From NCBI GenBank assembly GCA_037442365.1, contig JBBIQK010000017.1, positions 1 to 51,063 on the forward strand: a stretch of DNA of 51,063 nucleotides, read 5' to 3'. The notes under the pieces were generated by a model, which was not told where the DNA came from, did no database searches, and was given only the letters and a program-made list of their open reading frames with translations. Position 1 is the first letter of the stretch. Each line of letters begins with the position of its first letter. The DNA comes from GBS-DC sp037442365. GTDB lineage: Bacteria > Armatimonadota > Fimbriimonadia > Fimbriimonadales > GBS-DC. Below, piece after piece: positions 8,246-16,752 of the stretch. Both the position numbers and the translations under genes were made by a program.

Positions 8246-9064
8246 ATGGCGCCGCCCAGAAGCCCGTTCCCAGGTATGGATCCGTATCTGGAAGACCCTG
8301 CGCTGTGGGGGGATGTGCATCATACCCTCATCAGTGTGCTGCGCCGTCAACTGAACCAGTCCCTGCCCGACGGCTACATCGCGCTGATTCAGGAACGGGT
8401 GTACCTGGAGACCAGCGAAGGCAAGCCGCGTTATGTTCCCGATGTTTCCGTGGGCGTTTCACATCCCATACATCGAGGCCGTCCTGACACGGGTTCGGCT
8501 GCACTGGCGGACGCGCCCGTACACATCACCGTGTATACCGAGCCTGTGCGCGAACCGTTTATAGAAATTTACTCGTTGCACGCCGCCGAGCGTACACTGG
8601 TGAGCGTGATCGAGATTCTCAGTCCGACCAACAAATCGCCCCATTCGGAAGGACGGCGTTTGTACCTGCAAAAACAGCGCGACTTGCTCAATAGTTCGGT
8701 TCACCTGCTGGAGATCGACCTGTTGCACTCGGGCGCGCACACGGCGTTTCCGCCCTTGGAAGCCCTTCAGCGCGTGCGCCCCAGCTGGGATTACCTGATA
8801 TGTTTGCATCGAGCAGGCTGGGCAGGGCATGAGGCGGATGTTTGGTTCGTTGACCTTGCGGAGCCGCTCCCCTCAGTGCTGATGCCCCTGCTTGCACCCG
8901 ACCCTGATGTTGTGGTACACTTGCAAGAGGCGTTCGAACAGGCGTATGCAGAGGGGCAATATCACAGGGCGATTAACTATACGCTGCCGCCGCCTGTTAC
9001 TCTGTCCTCCGAGAAACTCACATGGCTGGACGCGCTCCTGCGCGAGAAGGGATTGAGGACATAA
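8246..9064 (+). CDS. DUF4058 family protein
   Basis: A 272-residue member of DUF4058, recognised from the start PFPGMDPYLEDPALWGDVHHTLI and the conserved pieces YVPDVSV, EPFIEIYSLHAAERTLVSVIEILSPTNK and LHRAGW. The EIxxPxNK pattern is reminiscent of PD-(D/E)XK-like folds, to which Uma2 proteins also belong, but catalytic activity is not established for this family. DUF4058 genes tend to occur as multi-copy accessory families in cyanobacteria, Chloroflexota and Armatimonadota. It lies between plsC and the membrane cluster and ends 2 bp before the next start. Confidence 0.85.
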   Translation: MAPPRSPFPGMDPYLEDPALWGDVHHTLISVLRRQLNQSLPDGYIALIQERVYLETSEGKPRYVPDVSVGVSHPIHRGRPDTGSAALADAPVHITVYTEPVREPFIEIYSLHAAERTLVSVIEILSPTNKSPHSEGRRLYLQKQRDLLNSSVHLLEIDLLHSGAHTAFPPLEALQRVRPSWDYLICLHRAGWAGHEADVWFVDLAEPLPSVLMPLLAPDPDVVVHLQEAFEQAYAEGQYHRAINYTLPPPVTLSSEKLTWLDALLREKGLRT

Positions 9065-9066
9065 CC

Positions 9067-10104
9067 ATGGAGACGCACGCACAGTCTGGCGATTGGCGCA
9101 TCACGACGCTGGGTACGGCGGTTCTGCAGTCGCGGTTCCGCACGCTCACGCGCCCCGCGACGCCGTTCGAGCTGATGGACGACGCGGTAAGCTACTACCG
9201 CGAAAACTTTCGCCCGCTCTTCACCATCTCGCTCTGGGTCTACCTCATTCCGATTGTGGTCTCGCTCCTGCTGCTTGTGCCGATGGTGTTCATGGAAACC
9301 GCGACTACGGACGGCTTCTTAGGGGCAATCATCGTGGAGTATCTGGGGCTTTTCATGCTCTTTCCGTACCTTGTGGTCGCGCCGATGGTGCATGCGGCGT
9401 TCACAACGCTGGCGTTTCGGATGCTGGCGGTGGGCGAGCCAATCACCCTGCGTGGGCTGTGGGCGCGACTCAAGCCCCGATTCTGGCATCTGGTTGCCAA
9501 CCAGTTGCTGGCAGTGCTCGCTCTGGGCGGCATCTTCACGGTGCTGGGGCTGGGGTACTTTCTGGTGGTCCTGGCGGTTGTTTTGGGAGTCGGCGCGCTT
9601 GCGGCGGGCAGCCCTACCCTTGCGCTGGTGCTGGTGTCTATACTCCTGCTGGTTGTTTCGATTCCGACGCTGGTGCTGGCGGCGATGGTGAATGTCTGGT
9701 TTCTGATTTTACCGCAGGTCATCGTGATGGACGAGCGCACGGACGCCATCACCGCCTTCGCGCGGGCGGTGGAACTGGTACGCCCGAACCTGCGCCATGC
9801 AACGCTCTGCTGCCTCGCCTTCTGGGGCATGCAAGCCGTCTTCATGCTCGCCGTGATGATTGTTGTGTTCCTGTTGCTGGGGATTATCGCAGGCATCATC
9901 GGCATCTACTCGGATTTAGAGCAGGTGTTCTCCCGCTGGTGGCTCTCCCTCAATCAGGTGTACGAATCGTTCTCTTATATTGCCTACATGCTGGTGATGC
10001 CCGCGATGTACCTGACCAGCATTTTACTCTATTTTGACCTGCGGTATCGGAATGAGGGGCTGGACATCTATGAGGCTTTACAGCGGGGCGAGTCGGGCGT
10101 GTAG
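9067..10104 (+). CDS. Multi-pass membrane protein upstream of DUF4129 gene
   Basis: A 345-residue integral membrane protein with about seven hydrophobic segments (LFTISLWVYLIPIVVSLLLL, LFMLFPYLVVAPMVHAAF and so on), ending in the cytoplasmic-looking tail SILLYFDLRYRNEGLDIYEAL. That LYxDLRxRxEG ending is typical of membrane proteins found beside DUF4129 genes and similar to the glycerophosphodiesterase membrane-domain family. The ATG at 9067 is preferred over the upstream in-frame codon at 9022 because the latter overlaps DUF4058. It overlaps the next gene by 35 bp. The precise role is unknown; context suggests a membrane complex with the two following proteins. Confidence 0.7.
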   Translation: METHAQSGDWRITTLGTAVLQSRFRTLTRPATPFELMDDAVSYYRENFRPLFTISLWVYLIPIVVSLLLLVPMVFMETATTDGFLGAIIVEYLGLFMLFPYLVVAPMVHAAFTTLAFRMLAVGEPITLRGLWARLKPRFWHLVANQLLAVLALGGIFTVLGLGYFLVVLAVVLGVGALAAGSPTLALVLVSILLLVVSIPTLVLAAMVNVWFLILPQVIVMDERTDAITAFARAVELVRPNLRHATLCCLAFWGMQAVFMLAVMIVVFLLLGIIAGIIGIYSDLEQVFSRWWLSLNQVYESFSYIAYMLVMPAMYLTSILLYFDLRYRNEGLDIYEALQRGESGV

Positions 10105-11104
10105 TCTGTTCGTGGCGCTCCTGCTCTGCCTGCGTGTGTGGGCGGGCGAGCCGCTGGATGCACTGGCGCAGGCGGAGCGCGCCCTGCAGGAGGCGTCCCG
10201 TGCGCGCCCGGCAGACCGAAAAGTTTTCCTCGATCGGGCAGAGCGCGCGCTAACGCCCCTGCCTCAGGAGGCACGCGAGCCGCTGCAGGAATTACTCAAC
10301 GAGGCGAAGACCAGCGGCGACGCATCCGACCTTGCCCGCGCGCGGCAGAGTATCCGCGCCTACCGTGAGACGCTCACCCCCTCCCCTGCTCCGCGCCCGA
10401 CCCCAGAGCAGGTCAAGCAGCAACTGGACGCCCTCTTCGCCGAGCCAGATATGCAGGTTCCCCCAAAGTCGCTTCTGGAGCGGGCGTCGGAGGCGTTCCT
10501 GAACGCGATTGAGATGCTCGTGCGGTGGCTCAATCGGCTGCTGGGCGGTTTGGGCGGCGTGGGCGCAGGTGGGTTGACGCCCTTCCTGCAGTGGTTCGTG
10601 ATTGTGTTGCTGGTGCTGACGATTGCGCTGGCGGTCTCATACATCGTGGGGCGTGTGCAGATTCGGCGGCGGGCGCGTGCGATGGCGTCCGAGCTGGACG
10701 CTTCGCTGCACGATGCGCGCGCGATGAGCGCGGTGGAGTGGCGCGAGCGGGCGCGACGGCTCGCCTACGAGGGCAACTGGCAACTCGCCGCGCGCGCCTA
10801 CTATCTGGGGATTCTGCGCCTGCTGCACGAGGCGAAACTGCTCGACTACGACCCCGCGCTCACGAACTGGGAGCATCTGCAGCGATTGCGCCAGCCGCCG
10901 CTCGCTGCTCTGCTCCCCTCCCCTGCTCCCCCGCCCGACCCCGCCCTGCGTGAAGAGGCGTACCAGCAGCTGCGCCCGATTACCCTGCTCTTCGACTCGC
11001 TCTGGTATGGCGGGATGACGCCTGACGCCGCTGTCTGCCGCCAGTTCGAAGGGGTGTTCGAATTCCTGTACGAGAGGCTCCGAGCGTATGCGGTTCCTGC
11101 GTGA
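10070..11104 (+). CDS. DUF4129 domain-containing membrane protein
   Basis: A 344-residue protein with an N-terminal signal peptide (RACSLFVALLLCLRVWAG), an alpha-helical extracytoplasmic region, one central membrane segment (FLQWFVIVLLVLTIALAVSYIVG) and a C-terminal cytoplasmic DUF4129 domain, seen as GNWQLAARAYYLGILRLLHEAKLL, NWEHLQRL and the LFDSLWYGGMTPD signature. The ATG at 10070 gives a clean signal peptide; the frame is open to 10034. The neighbour DUF4350 gene overlaps by 17 bp. In many bacteria these families travel with a MoxR ATPase and a DUF58 protein, neither of which is present here. Confidence 0.82.
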   Translation: MRLYSGASRACSLFVALLLCLRVWAGEPLDALAQAERALQEASRARPADRKVFLDRAERALTPLPQEAREPLQELLNEAKTSGDASDLARARQSIRAYRETLTPSPAPRPTPEQVKQQLDALFAEPDMQVPPKSLLERASEAFLNAIEMLVRWLNRLLGGLGGVGAGGLTPFLQWFVIVLLVLTIALAVSYIVGRVQIRRRARAMASELDASLHDARAMSAVEWRERARRLAYEGNWQLAARAYYLGILRLLHEAKLLDYDPALTNWEHLQRLRQPPLAALLPSPAPPPDPALREEAYQQLRPITLLFDSLWYGGMTPDAAVCRQFEGVFEFLYERLRAYAVPA

Positions 11105-12269
11105 GCGGTTGGGACTGGTGTTGTTGATTGGCGTTGTGGCGGCGCTGTTGCTCTACTCGCTCCGCCTGGCGCAGGAGGCGCGCGACCCGCGTTTTGCGCC
11201 CCTGCCCCTGAGCTATAGTCAGCATCGCTACGGCGTCAAGGGCTTCGCCCGCCTGCTGGAACGCAACGGCTACACTGTGCGCTCGCTCAAGCGCACCTAT
11301 CGCGAACTGCCCGAAGACGCCGACATGCTGGTTATCTTTCCCCCGCCCTTCCGACTGGACGCCATCGGCGCGGACGGCGACTGGACCGAAGAGGACGCGG
11401 AGGCTCTGGACGCCTGGCTCAAAGCAGGCGGTCGTCTACTGCTCTTCAGCGGCGACTCACGCCTGTCCGAATCGCTCAGAGGAGACGCTGGCGCGCGCCT
11501 GCCCATTGCGCAGTTCCCTGTCAACCGATTTGTGGACGCGCAGCCGAGTCTGCCTGCGCCGTGGCTGGAAGGCGTCCAGCGTGTGCGACTGGCAGACCAG
11601 GGCGTCAACCTCTCGCCGCGCAAAGAGCGCTGGGTTCCCCTGCTCCATACGGGCGGCACGGTGGAGGCGGCGCTCTGGTATTACGAAGCGGGCGTGGTGT
11701 TTGAGTGTACCGACTGGCAGTGGCTGAGCAACGAGCAGTTGCGCGAGGCGGACAACGGCGCGTTTATTCTGGCGGTTGTGCGCAAACTGTTGCCCGACGG
11801 CGGCGTGATTTATTTTGACGATGCGGGTCAGGGCGACCTTGAGCGCGCCCCGCGTGAGGCGCGCGGGTTCTGGGGCGTCGCGCCTATGGGCGTGCGAATC
11901 GCCTTTGCGCACCTGATGCTGATTACGCTCGTTGCGCTCTACTCGCTGGGCAAGCGGTTCGGACTGCCCCGCCCTGCCCCGCCCCGCGCTCCTGCGCTGG
12001 GTGAATATGTCGACGCGCTGGCAGACATCTACGCGCGTGCGCAAGCCGTTCACCCCGCCTTTGAGACCGTGCTGGACTCCATCCGCCGACGCCTCTGCCG
12101 CCGACTGGGACTGCCCGCGGGCGCGACGCTGCTTCAGCTCATCCAGGCGCTGCCCCCCGAATCGCCCCTGCGTAGCGTGCTCAGCGACGCCCTGCAGGCG
12201 CTTCAGAACCCCCAGCTCACCGCCGACGAGGCGCGACGCATCCTGCAGCGAATCGAAGCGGCAAATTAG
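11088..12269 (+). CDS. DUF4350 domain-containing membrane protein
   Basis: A 393-residue protein: an N-terminal membrane anchor (LGLVLLIGVVAALLLYSL), an extracytoplasmic DUF4350 domain (about 35-265, with YGVKGFARLLERNGYTVRSL and WLKAGGRLLLFSGD, resembling a glutamine amidotransferase-like fold), a second membrane segment (IAFAHLMLITLVALYSLGKRFG) and a C-terminal cytoplasmic helical tail (about 300-393). This is the usual architecture of the DUF4350 partner of DUF4129 proteins. It starts inside the end of the DUF4129 gene. The function is unresolved in the family; a role in envelope maturation is often suggested by context. Confidence 0.82.
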   Translation: MRFLRERLGLVLLIGVVAALLLYSLRLAQEARDPRFAPLPLSYSQHRYGVKGFARLLERNGYTVRSLKRTYRELPEDADMLVIFPPPFRLDAIGADGDWTEEDAEALDAWLKAGGRLLLFSGDSRLSESLRGDAGARLPIAQFPVNRFVDAQPSLPAPWLEGVQRVRLADQGVNLSPRKERWVPLLHTGGTVEAALWYYEAGVVFECTDWQWLSNEQLREADNGAFILAVVRKLLPDGGVIYFDDAGQGDLERAPREARGFWGVAPMGVRIAFAHLMLITLVALYSLGKRFGLPRPAPPRAPALGEYVDALADIYARAQAVHPAFETVLDSIRRRLCRRLGLPAGATLLQLIQALPPESPLRSVLSDALQALQNPQLTADEARRILQRIEAAN

Positions 12270-12319
12270 GACTTAAGTCCTATGCTCCTGCGTGCGCCCG
12301 TGCGTCATAATTGACTGGA

Positions 12320-13123
12320 ATGGACGCTGTAGTGATTGCAGGTGGGCGTGCGCACGCGCCTCTGTCCGAAGTCGCAGGGCACTCGGTCAAGGGGCTGTTC
12401 TCATTTCAGGGCGCAACGCTTATCATGCGCGTGCTACATGCCCTCCAGCAGAGCGGAGTCGAGCGGATTGCTGTGGTGGGGTCGGAGCTACTGCTCCATG
12501 CACTCCCTGCGCTGGATACAGAAATCGTATTCACCGTTGAGGGGAGCGACCCGATTGACAACCTGCTGCGCGGGGTGGAACGGCTGGGGCTGCCGACAGA
12601 CGTGCAGTTCCTGCACTGCGCGGTGGACCTGCCGATGCTCACGGGGCGTGCGCTCTGTGATTTGATGCATGCCGCGCCGCCCGACGCCGATGTGGTGGTC
12701 GGTTGGACGCCAGAGCCTGCGTTTGTGCAGATGTTTCAGGGCGCGCCCTACACGGCGCTCCAGTTCGCGGAGGGGCGATTCCTGAGTGCGTCGGCAAGTG
12801 TGCTACGGGTGGGCTTTCTGGAGTCGCAGACCCCGCTGCTGCATCGGCTGGCGGCGGCGCGTAAATCCGCAAGTAGGGTCGCTCTCATACTCCTGCGCGC
12901 CTTTCACTATCACCTGATGTCGACGGGTGCACCTCTCGCCGCACGGTTCCTCACGGGGCGGCTCGTGCTTAGCAGCCTGCCCCCGATAGCGAAGCGGTTG
13001 CTGGACGCGCGCCTGCACTTCTATCTGAACGCCGCGCCCGAACTGGCGTATGATGTGGACACCGAAGAGGATTATCGCTACGCGCAGGCGTGGCTGCGCG
13101 CCCACAGCAGGTATACTCTTTGA
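12320..13123 (+). CDS. MobA-like nucleotidyltransferase family protein
   Basis: A 267-residue protein with an NTP-transferase-like N-terminus, MDAVVIAGGRA, where LAGG(R/K) is usual. The later segments FLHCAVDLPMLTGRALCDLM (the metal-binding D of the CDxPxLT motif is kept in CAVDLPMLT) and LAYDVDTEEDYRYAQAWL (the DIDTPEDL-like ending) support the family. Residues about 165-235 are a helical insert that I do not recognise. A TTG at 12311 extends the frame, but CATAAT at 12306-12311 sits 8 bp before the ATG at 12320, so the shorter start is chosen. Substrate is unknown; molybdenum-cofactor or sugar-nucleotide work are both possible. The gene runs into the promoter of the next one. Confidence 0.7.
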   Translation: MDAVVIAGGRAHAPLSEVAGHSVKGLFSFQGATLIMRVLHALQQSGVERIAVVGSELLLHALPALDTEIVFTVEGSDPIDNLLRGVERLGLPTDVQFLHCAVDLPMLTGRALCDLMHAAPPDADVVVGWTPEPAFVQMFQGAPYTALQFAEGRFLSASASVLRVGFLESQTPLLHRLAAARKSASRVALILLRAFHYHLMSTGAPLAARFLTGRLVLSSLPPIAKRLLDARLHFYLNAAPELAYDVDTEEDYRYAQAWLRAHSRYTL

Positions 13124-13129
13124 CACGGC

Positions 13130-15049
13130 ATGCTGGGGAGGATCTGGCGGCTACTGATTGGACCGGTGCTTTCCACGCGGCGGGCGCGCCACGAGCGTCT
13201 GCCGGTGCTGCTGGCGCTACCCGTCTTCGCCTCTGACGCGCTTTCCTCGTCCGCCTACGCCACCGAAGAGATGATGCTGGTTCTCTGGTCCGCGGGCGAG
13301 GACGCGCTGCGGCTGGCGTTCCCCATCTCGCTGGCGGTGGTTGCCCTGCTGTTTATCGTGGTGTTCTCCTACCGCCAGACGGTGTACGCCTATCCGCAGG
13401 GGGGCGGCGCGTTTATTGTCTCGCGTGAGAATCTGGGCGAGTTCTGGGGCGTGCTGGCGGCGTCCGCGCTGCTGGTAGGATACATACTTACGGTGGCGGT
13501 CAGTATCGCGGCGGGCGTAAACGCAATTATCTCGGCGTTCCCTGCGATGCTCCCCTACCGCGTGTCGCTCTGTATTGCTTTTATCGCGCTGATGACGCTG
13601 ATTAACCTGCGGGGCGCGCGCGAGTCGGGGCTGGTCTTTGCGCCGCCGACCTACGGCTTCGTGTTGACCTTCGCCATTCTGATACTGGTCGGGCTGGCGC
13701 GCGGCTTCGCGGGCGATATTGAGCCTGTTCCCTACCCTCCCTACGGCGAGGGCGCGCAGGCGCTCAGCCTGCTGGTGATTCTGACCGCGTTTGCGCGTGG
13801 CTGCTCCGCGCTGACAGGCGTGGAAGCGATTTCGGACGGCGTGCCCGCGTTCAAATCGCCCGAATCGCGCAACGCCGCGCTGACCCTCCTGCTGATGGCA
13901 ATCATTCTGTCGGGGCTGGTGCTGGGAATCACCTACACCGCCGCCTCATTCCACATCCTTCCGCTCAAAAACGAAAACGGCGAGATTGTCGAGACGCTCA
14001 CCTCACGGCTGGCGCGCACGGTGCTGGAGGGCACGCCGTTTGCATGGTTCTATTATGTGGTGCAGATTGCGACCACGCTTATTCTGATACTGGCGGCGAA
14101 CACGGCGTATGTGGACTTCCCTCGCCTCTCGTCCGTGCTGGCGAACGCGCGGTTTGCGCCGCGCCAGCTGGCGAATCTGGGCGACCGCCTCGTGTTCAAC
14201 AACGGCATCATCCTGTTGGGGCTGCTCTCTGCCCTGCTGATTATCTACTTCCGGGGCGACACGCACGCGCTCATCCCGCTCTACGCAGTGGGCGTGTTCA
14301 TCGGCTTCACCCTGTCACAGGCGGGGATGGCGCGTCGTTTCGCACGGGTCAAGCCCCCACGCTGGCGGGTCGGTATGGCAATTAGCAGCTTCGGGGCGTT
14401 CACTACGGGGCTGGTGCTGATGACCCAGCTGGTCGCCAACTTTCGCTACGGCGCGTGGATTACGCTGGTCTCCATCGGCGTGCTGATGTTCCTGCTGTTC
14501 AAGGTGCATGAGCATTACATGACCATCAAAGGGCAGCTCAAACCAAAGCCCACCGAGCCGCGCGCCATGCGCCACAAGGTGATTGTGCTGGTGCCCAGTG
14601 TGCATCAGGGCGTGCTGCAGGCGCTGGACTACGCCCGCACGCTGAGCCATCCAGACGAAATCGAGGCGCTACATATCAACCTCGACCCGCGTCCCCCAGC
14701 CGTGTACCGGCGGGTGCTGAAACGCACCAAGGACGAGGAGACCGAACTGCGCCTCGTGACCCCCGCCGCCGAAAAGATGCAGCAGGAATGGCGTCAGTTT
14801 GTGCCTGACATCCCGCTCACGATTCTGGACTCCGAACACCGCTCGCTCGTGGAACCGATTGAAGACTACATCGACGAGCTGATGGCGCGCGAGTCGCTGG
14901 ATCAGGTGACAGTGATTATTCCCGAATTCTATCCGCGCAAGTGGTGGCACCACCTGCTGCACAATCAGTCGGCGTGGATTCTGCGCCTTGCGCTGATGAA
15001 AAAGCCGAATGTGGTGGTCTCCACTGTGCGCTACTTCCTGGAGCGATAG
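13130..15049 (+). CDS. kimA: KimA-like potassium/proton symporter (APC superfamily)
   Basis: A 639-residue transporter with about 12 membrane segments and a cytoplasmic C-terminal domain of about 170 residues resembling universal stress proteins. The segments SSDALSSSAYATEEM-like (ASDALSSSAYATEEM), SYRQTVYAYPQGGGAFIVS, LLVGYILTVAVSIAAG, RGCSALTGVEAISDGVPAFK, ILAANTAYVDFPRL and IPLYAVGVFIGFTLSQAGMA closely parallel the Bacillus KimA (YdaO) high-affinity K+ importer, whose activity and expression respond to cyclic di-AMP. Calling it only an amino-acid permease would miss this. TATACT at 13112-13117, inside the last codons of the preceding gene, is a candidate -10 box. A universal stress protein gene follows after 2 bp. 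Substrate is inferred from similarity. Confidence 0.85.
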   Translation: MLGRIWRLLIGPVLSTRRARHERLPVLLALPVFASDALSSSAYATEEMMLVLWSAGEDALRLAFPISLAVVALLFIVVFSYRQTVYAYPQGGGAFIVSRENLGEFWGVLAASALLVGYILTVAVSIAAGVNAIISAFPAMLPYRVSLCIAFIALMTLINLRGARESGLVFAPPTYGFVLTFAILILVGLARGFAGDIEPVPYPPYGEGAQALSLLVILTAFARGCSALTGVEAISDGVPAFKSPESRNAALTLLLMAIILSGLVLGITYTAASFHILPLKNENGEIVETLTSRLARTVLEGTPFAWFYYVVQIATTLILILAANTAYVDFPRLSSVLANARFAPRQLANLGDRLVFNNGIILLGLLSALLIIYFRGDTHALIPLYAVGVFIGFTLSQAGMARRFARVKPPRWRVGMAISSFGAFTTGLVLMTQLVANFRYGAWITLVSIGVLMFLLFKVHEHYMTIKGQLKPKPTEPRAMRHKVIVLVPSVHQGVLQALDYARTLSHPDEIEALHINLDPRPPAVYRRVLKRTKDEETELRLVTPAAEKMQQEWRQFVPDIPLTILDSEHRSLVEPIEDYIDELMARESLDQVTVIIPEFYPRKWWHHLLHNQSAWILRLALMKKPNVVVSTVRYFLER

Positions 15050-15051
15050 CT

Positions 15052-15471
15052 ATGCGAACGATACTGATGGCGTATCGCGGCAGCGAGCATGAGAAGCGGA
15101 TACTGCGATGGCTGTGCCGCTTCGCGAAGCACACGCGGAGCAACCTGCGGCTGGTCTATGTGCTGACCGTCGGCTACACGCATGAGGTGGACGACCCCGA
15201 ACCCCCTGGCGCAAAGGAGGCGGAGCAGATGCTGCTGGAGGCGGAACACCTCGCGCAGGAGGAGGGCGTCGTTGTCGCCGCCGATCTGGTGCAGGCGCGC
15301 GAGGTCGGTCCAGGACTGGTCTGCGAGGCGGAGGAGGTCGAGGCGAACCTGCTGGTGCTGACCGATCATCGCAAGCTGCTGCCGATGGAGAACCCGCTGG
15401 GCGTGGGCGTGGTCGCCTATGTGATGAAGCACGCCCCCTGCCCCGTGTGGCTTTGCTACGAGCCGCTTTAG
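15052..15471 (+). CDS. Universal stress protein (UspA family)
   Basis: A 139-residue USP-fold protein: MRTILMAYRGSEHEKRIL at the start, a central acidic helix rich in Glu, then VEANLLVLTDHRK and the closing HAPCPVWLCYEPL, which matches the HxxCPVxxV end of the family. The usual ATP-binding G-X2-G-X9-G(S/T) stretch is only weakly visible (MENPLGVGVVAYVMKH), so nucleotide binding is uncertain. The ATG at 15052 begins 2 bp after the transporter stop; the frame is open upstream but would overlap the transporter. Given that KimA-like protein itself carries a USP-like tail, this small protein may pair with or modulate it (inference). Confidence 0.83.
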   Translation: MRTILMAYRGSEHEKRILRWLCRFAKHTRSNLRLVYVLTVGYTHEVDDPEPPGAKEAEQMLLEAEHLAQEEGVVVAADLVQAREVGPGLVCEAEEVEANLLVLTDHRKLLPMENPLGVGVVAYVMKHAPCPVWLCYEPL

Positions 15472-15558
15472 CCGCCCCCCGCACGCAATTTCACGGTAAA
15501 GTTTTTGCCCCGCCCTGCCCAAAATACTCTCGGCTCGAAACCTGCCGAGGGGGTCGTT

Positions 15559-16740
15559 ATGGAACAAAACTTCGACTGGCGTAAACTGGTTGGGCTGGAG
15601 GCAACGGACGACGAGGAGCAACCGACCAACAACGCAACCGATGTCACCCTGCAAATCGCAGGCGACGAACAATCTGTAGAGGACATCAACATCGACGACC
15701 TGCTGCGCCAGTGTGTGGAGCGCGGCGGTTCGGACCTGCATCTGACCGCGGGGCTGCCGCCGACCATTCGACTCAGCGGGCATCTCACCCCCCTGCCCTA
15801 CAAACCGCTCACGCCCCATGACACGCGGCGTCTGGTCTACGAAGCGCTCAACGACCAGCAGCTGGAGCAGTTCGAACGCCACCACGAGCTGGACTTCGCC
15901 TACACCGTCAAAGACACCGCGCGCTTTCGCTTCAATGTCTACATGCAGCGGGGTTCCGTCGCCGCCGCCATGCGCGTCATCCCCTCGCGCATCCCCTCCA
16001 TCGAGTCGCTGCGCCTGCCGTCGGTCATCTACGAAGTCGTCAAGAAACACAGCGGGCTGGTGCTGGTGACGGGACCCACCGGGTCGGGCAAGTCGACCTC
16101 GCTGGCGTGCATGATTGACCTCATCAATCAGACGCGCCCGTGCCACATTATGACCATCGAAGACCCCATCGAGTATGTCCACACACACAAGCGCGCGATG
16201 GTGAACCAGCGCGAGGTACACGCCGACACCGAGAGCTTCCATAACGCCCTGCGCGCCGTACTGCGTGAGGACCCCGATGTGATACTGGTCGGCGAGATGC
16301 GCGATCTGGAGACGATTCAAGCCGCGCTCACCCTCGCCGAGACGGGACACCTCGTCTTCGCCACGCTCCACACGCGCAACGCGCCTCAAACCATCGACCG
16401 TATCATCGATGTCTTCCCGCCGCACCAGCAGGAGCAGATTCGCGTGCTGCTGGCAAGCACCATCGAAGCTATCTTCGCGCAGCAGCTCATCCCGATGATT
16501 GGCGGAGGGCGCGTCGCCGCCATCGAAGTGCTGATTGCCAACGCCGCTATCCGCAACCTCATCCGCGAGGGCAAAACGCACCAGATTTACTCGATTATGG
16601 AAACCCAATCGGGTCAGGGCATGATTACGATGGATCGCGCGCTGGCAGACCTGCACCGCAACGGCTACATCACCTACGAGGAAGCGGTCAACCGCGCGAT
16701 GGACAGAGAAAACTTCATGCAACTGCTGAAGACCGCGTAA
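15559..16740 (+). CDS. pilT: Type IV pilus retraction ATPase PilT
   Basis: A 393-residue hexameric ATPase of the PilT/GspE superfamily that drives pilus retraction. A family-unusual acidic extension of about 45 residues precedes the PAS-like N-terminal domain (LRQCVERGGSDLHLTAGLPP). Walker A GPTGSGKS (172-179), the Asp box TIEDPIEY, Walker B DVILVGEMRDLET (240-252) and the His box GHLVFATLHTRN are intact. The AIRNLIREGK and MITMDRALADL segments in the C-terminal domain are PilT-specific. The ATG at 15559 follows a purine-rich GAGGGGG; the frame is open to 15505. pilC follows after 12 bp, so they form one unit. Confidence 0.95.
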   Translation: MEQNFDWRKLVGLEATDDEEQPTNNATDVTLQIAGDEQSVEDINIDDLLRQCVERGGSDLHLTAGLPPTIRLSGHLTPLPYKPLTPHDTRRLVYEALNDQQLEQFERHHELDFAYTVKDTARFRFNVYMQRGSVAAAMRVIPSRIPSIESLRLPSVIYEVVKKHSGLVLVTGPTGSGKSTSLACMIDLINQTRPCHIMTIEDPIEYVHTHKRAMVNQREVHADTESFHNALRAVLREDPDVILVGEMRDLETIQAALTLAETGHLVFATLHTRNAPQTIDRIIDVFPPHQQEQIRVLLASTIEAIFAQQLIPMIGGGRVAAIEVLIANAAIRNLIREGKTHQIYSIMETQSGQGMITMDRALADLHRNGYITYEEAVNRAMDRENFMQLLKTA

Positions 16741-16752
16741 GGAGGACTGGGT

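Noticed and set aside
9067..12269. Complete MoxR-DUF58-DUF4129 style envelope operon
   Set aside because: Only the membrane proteins and DUF4129/DUF4350 genes are present; no MoxR ATPase or DUF58 gene adjoins.
12311..12322. TTG at 12311 as start of the nucleotidyltransferase-like gene
   Set aside because: It overlaps a likely -10 box and adds only three residues before MDAVVIAGG, where the family normally begins.
13000..13130. Possible ydaO (cyclic di-AMP) riboswitch ahead of the KimA-like gene
   Set aside because: The preceding coding sequence ends 6 bp before the start, leaving no room for a leader of the needed size.
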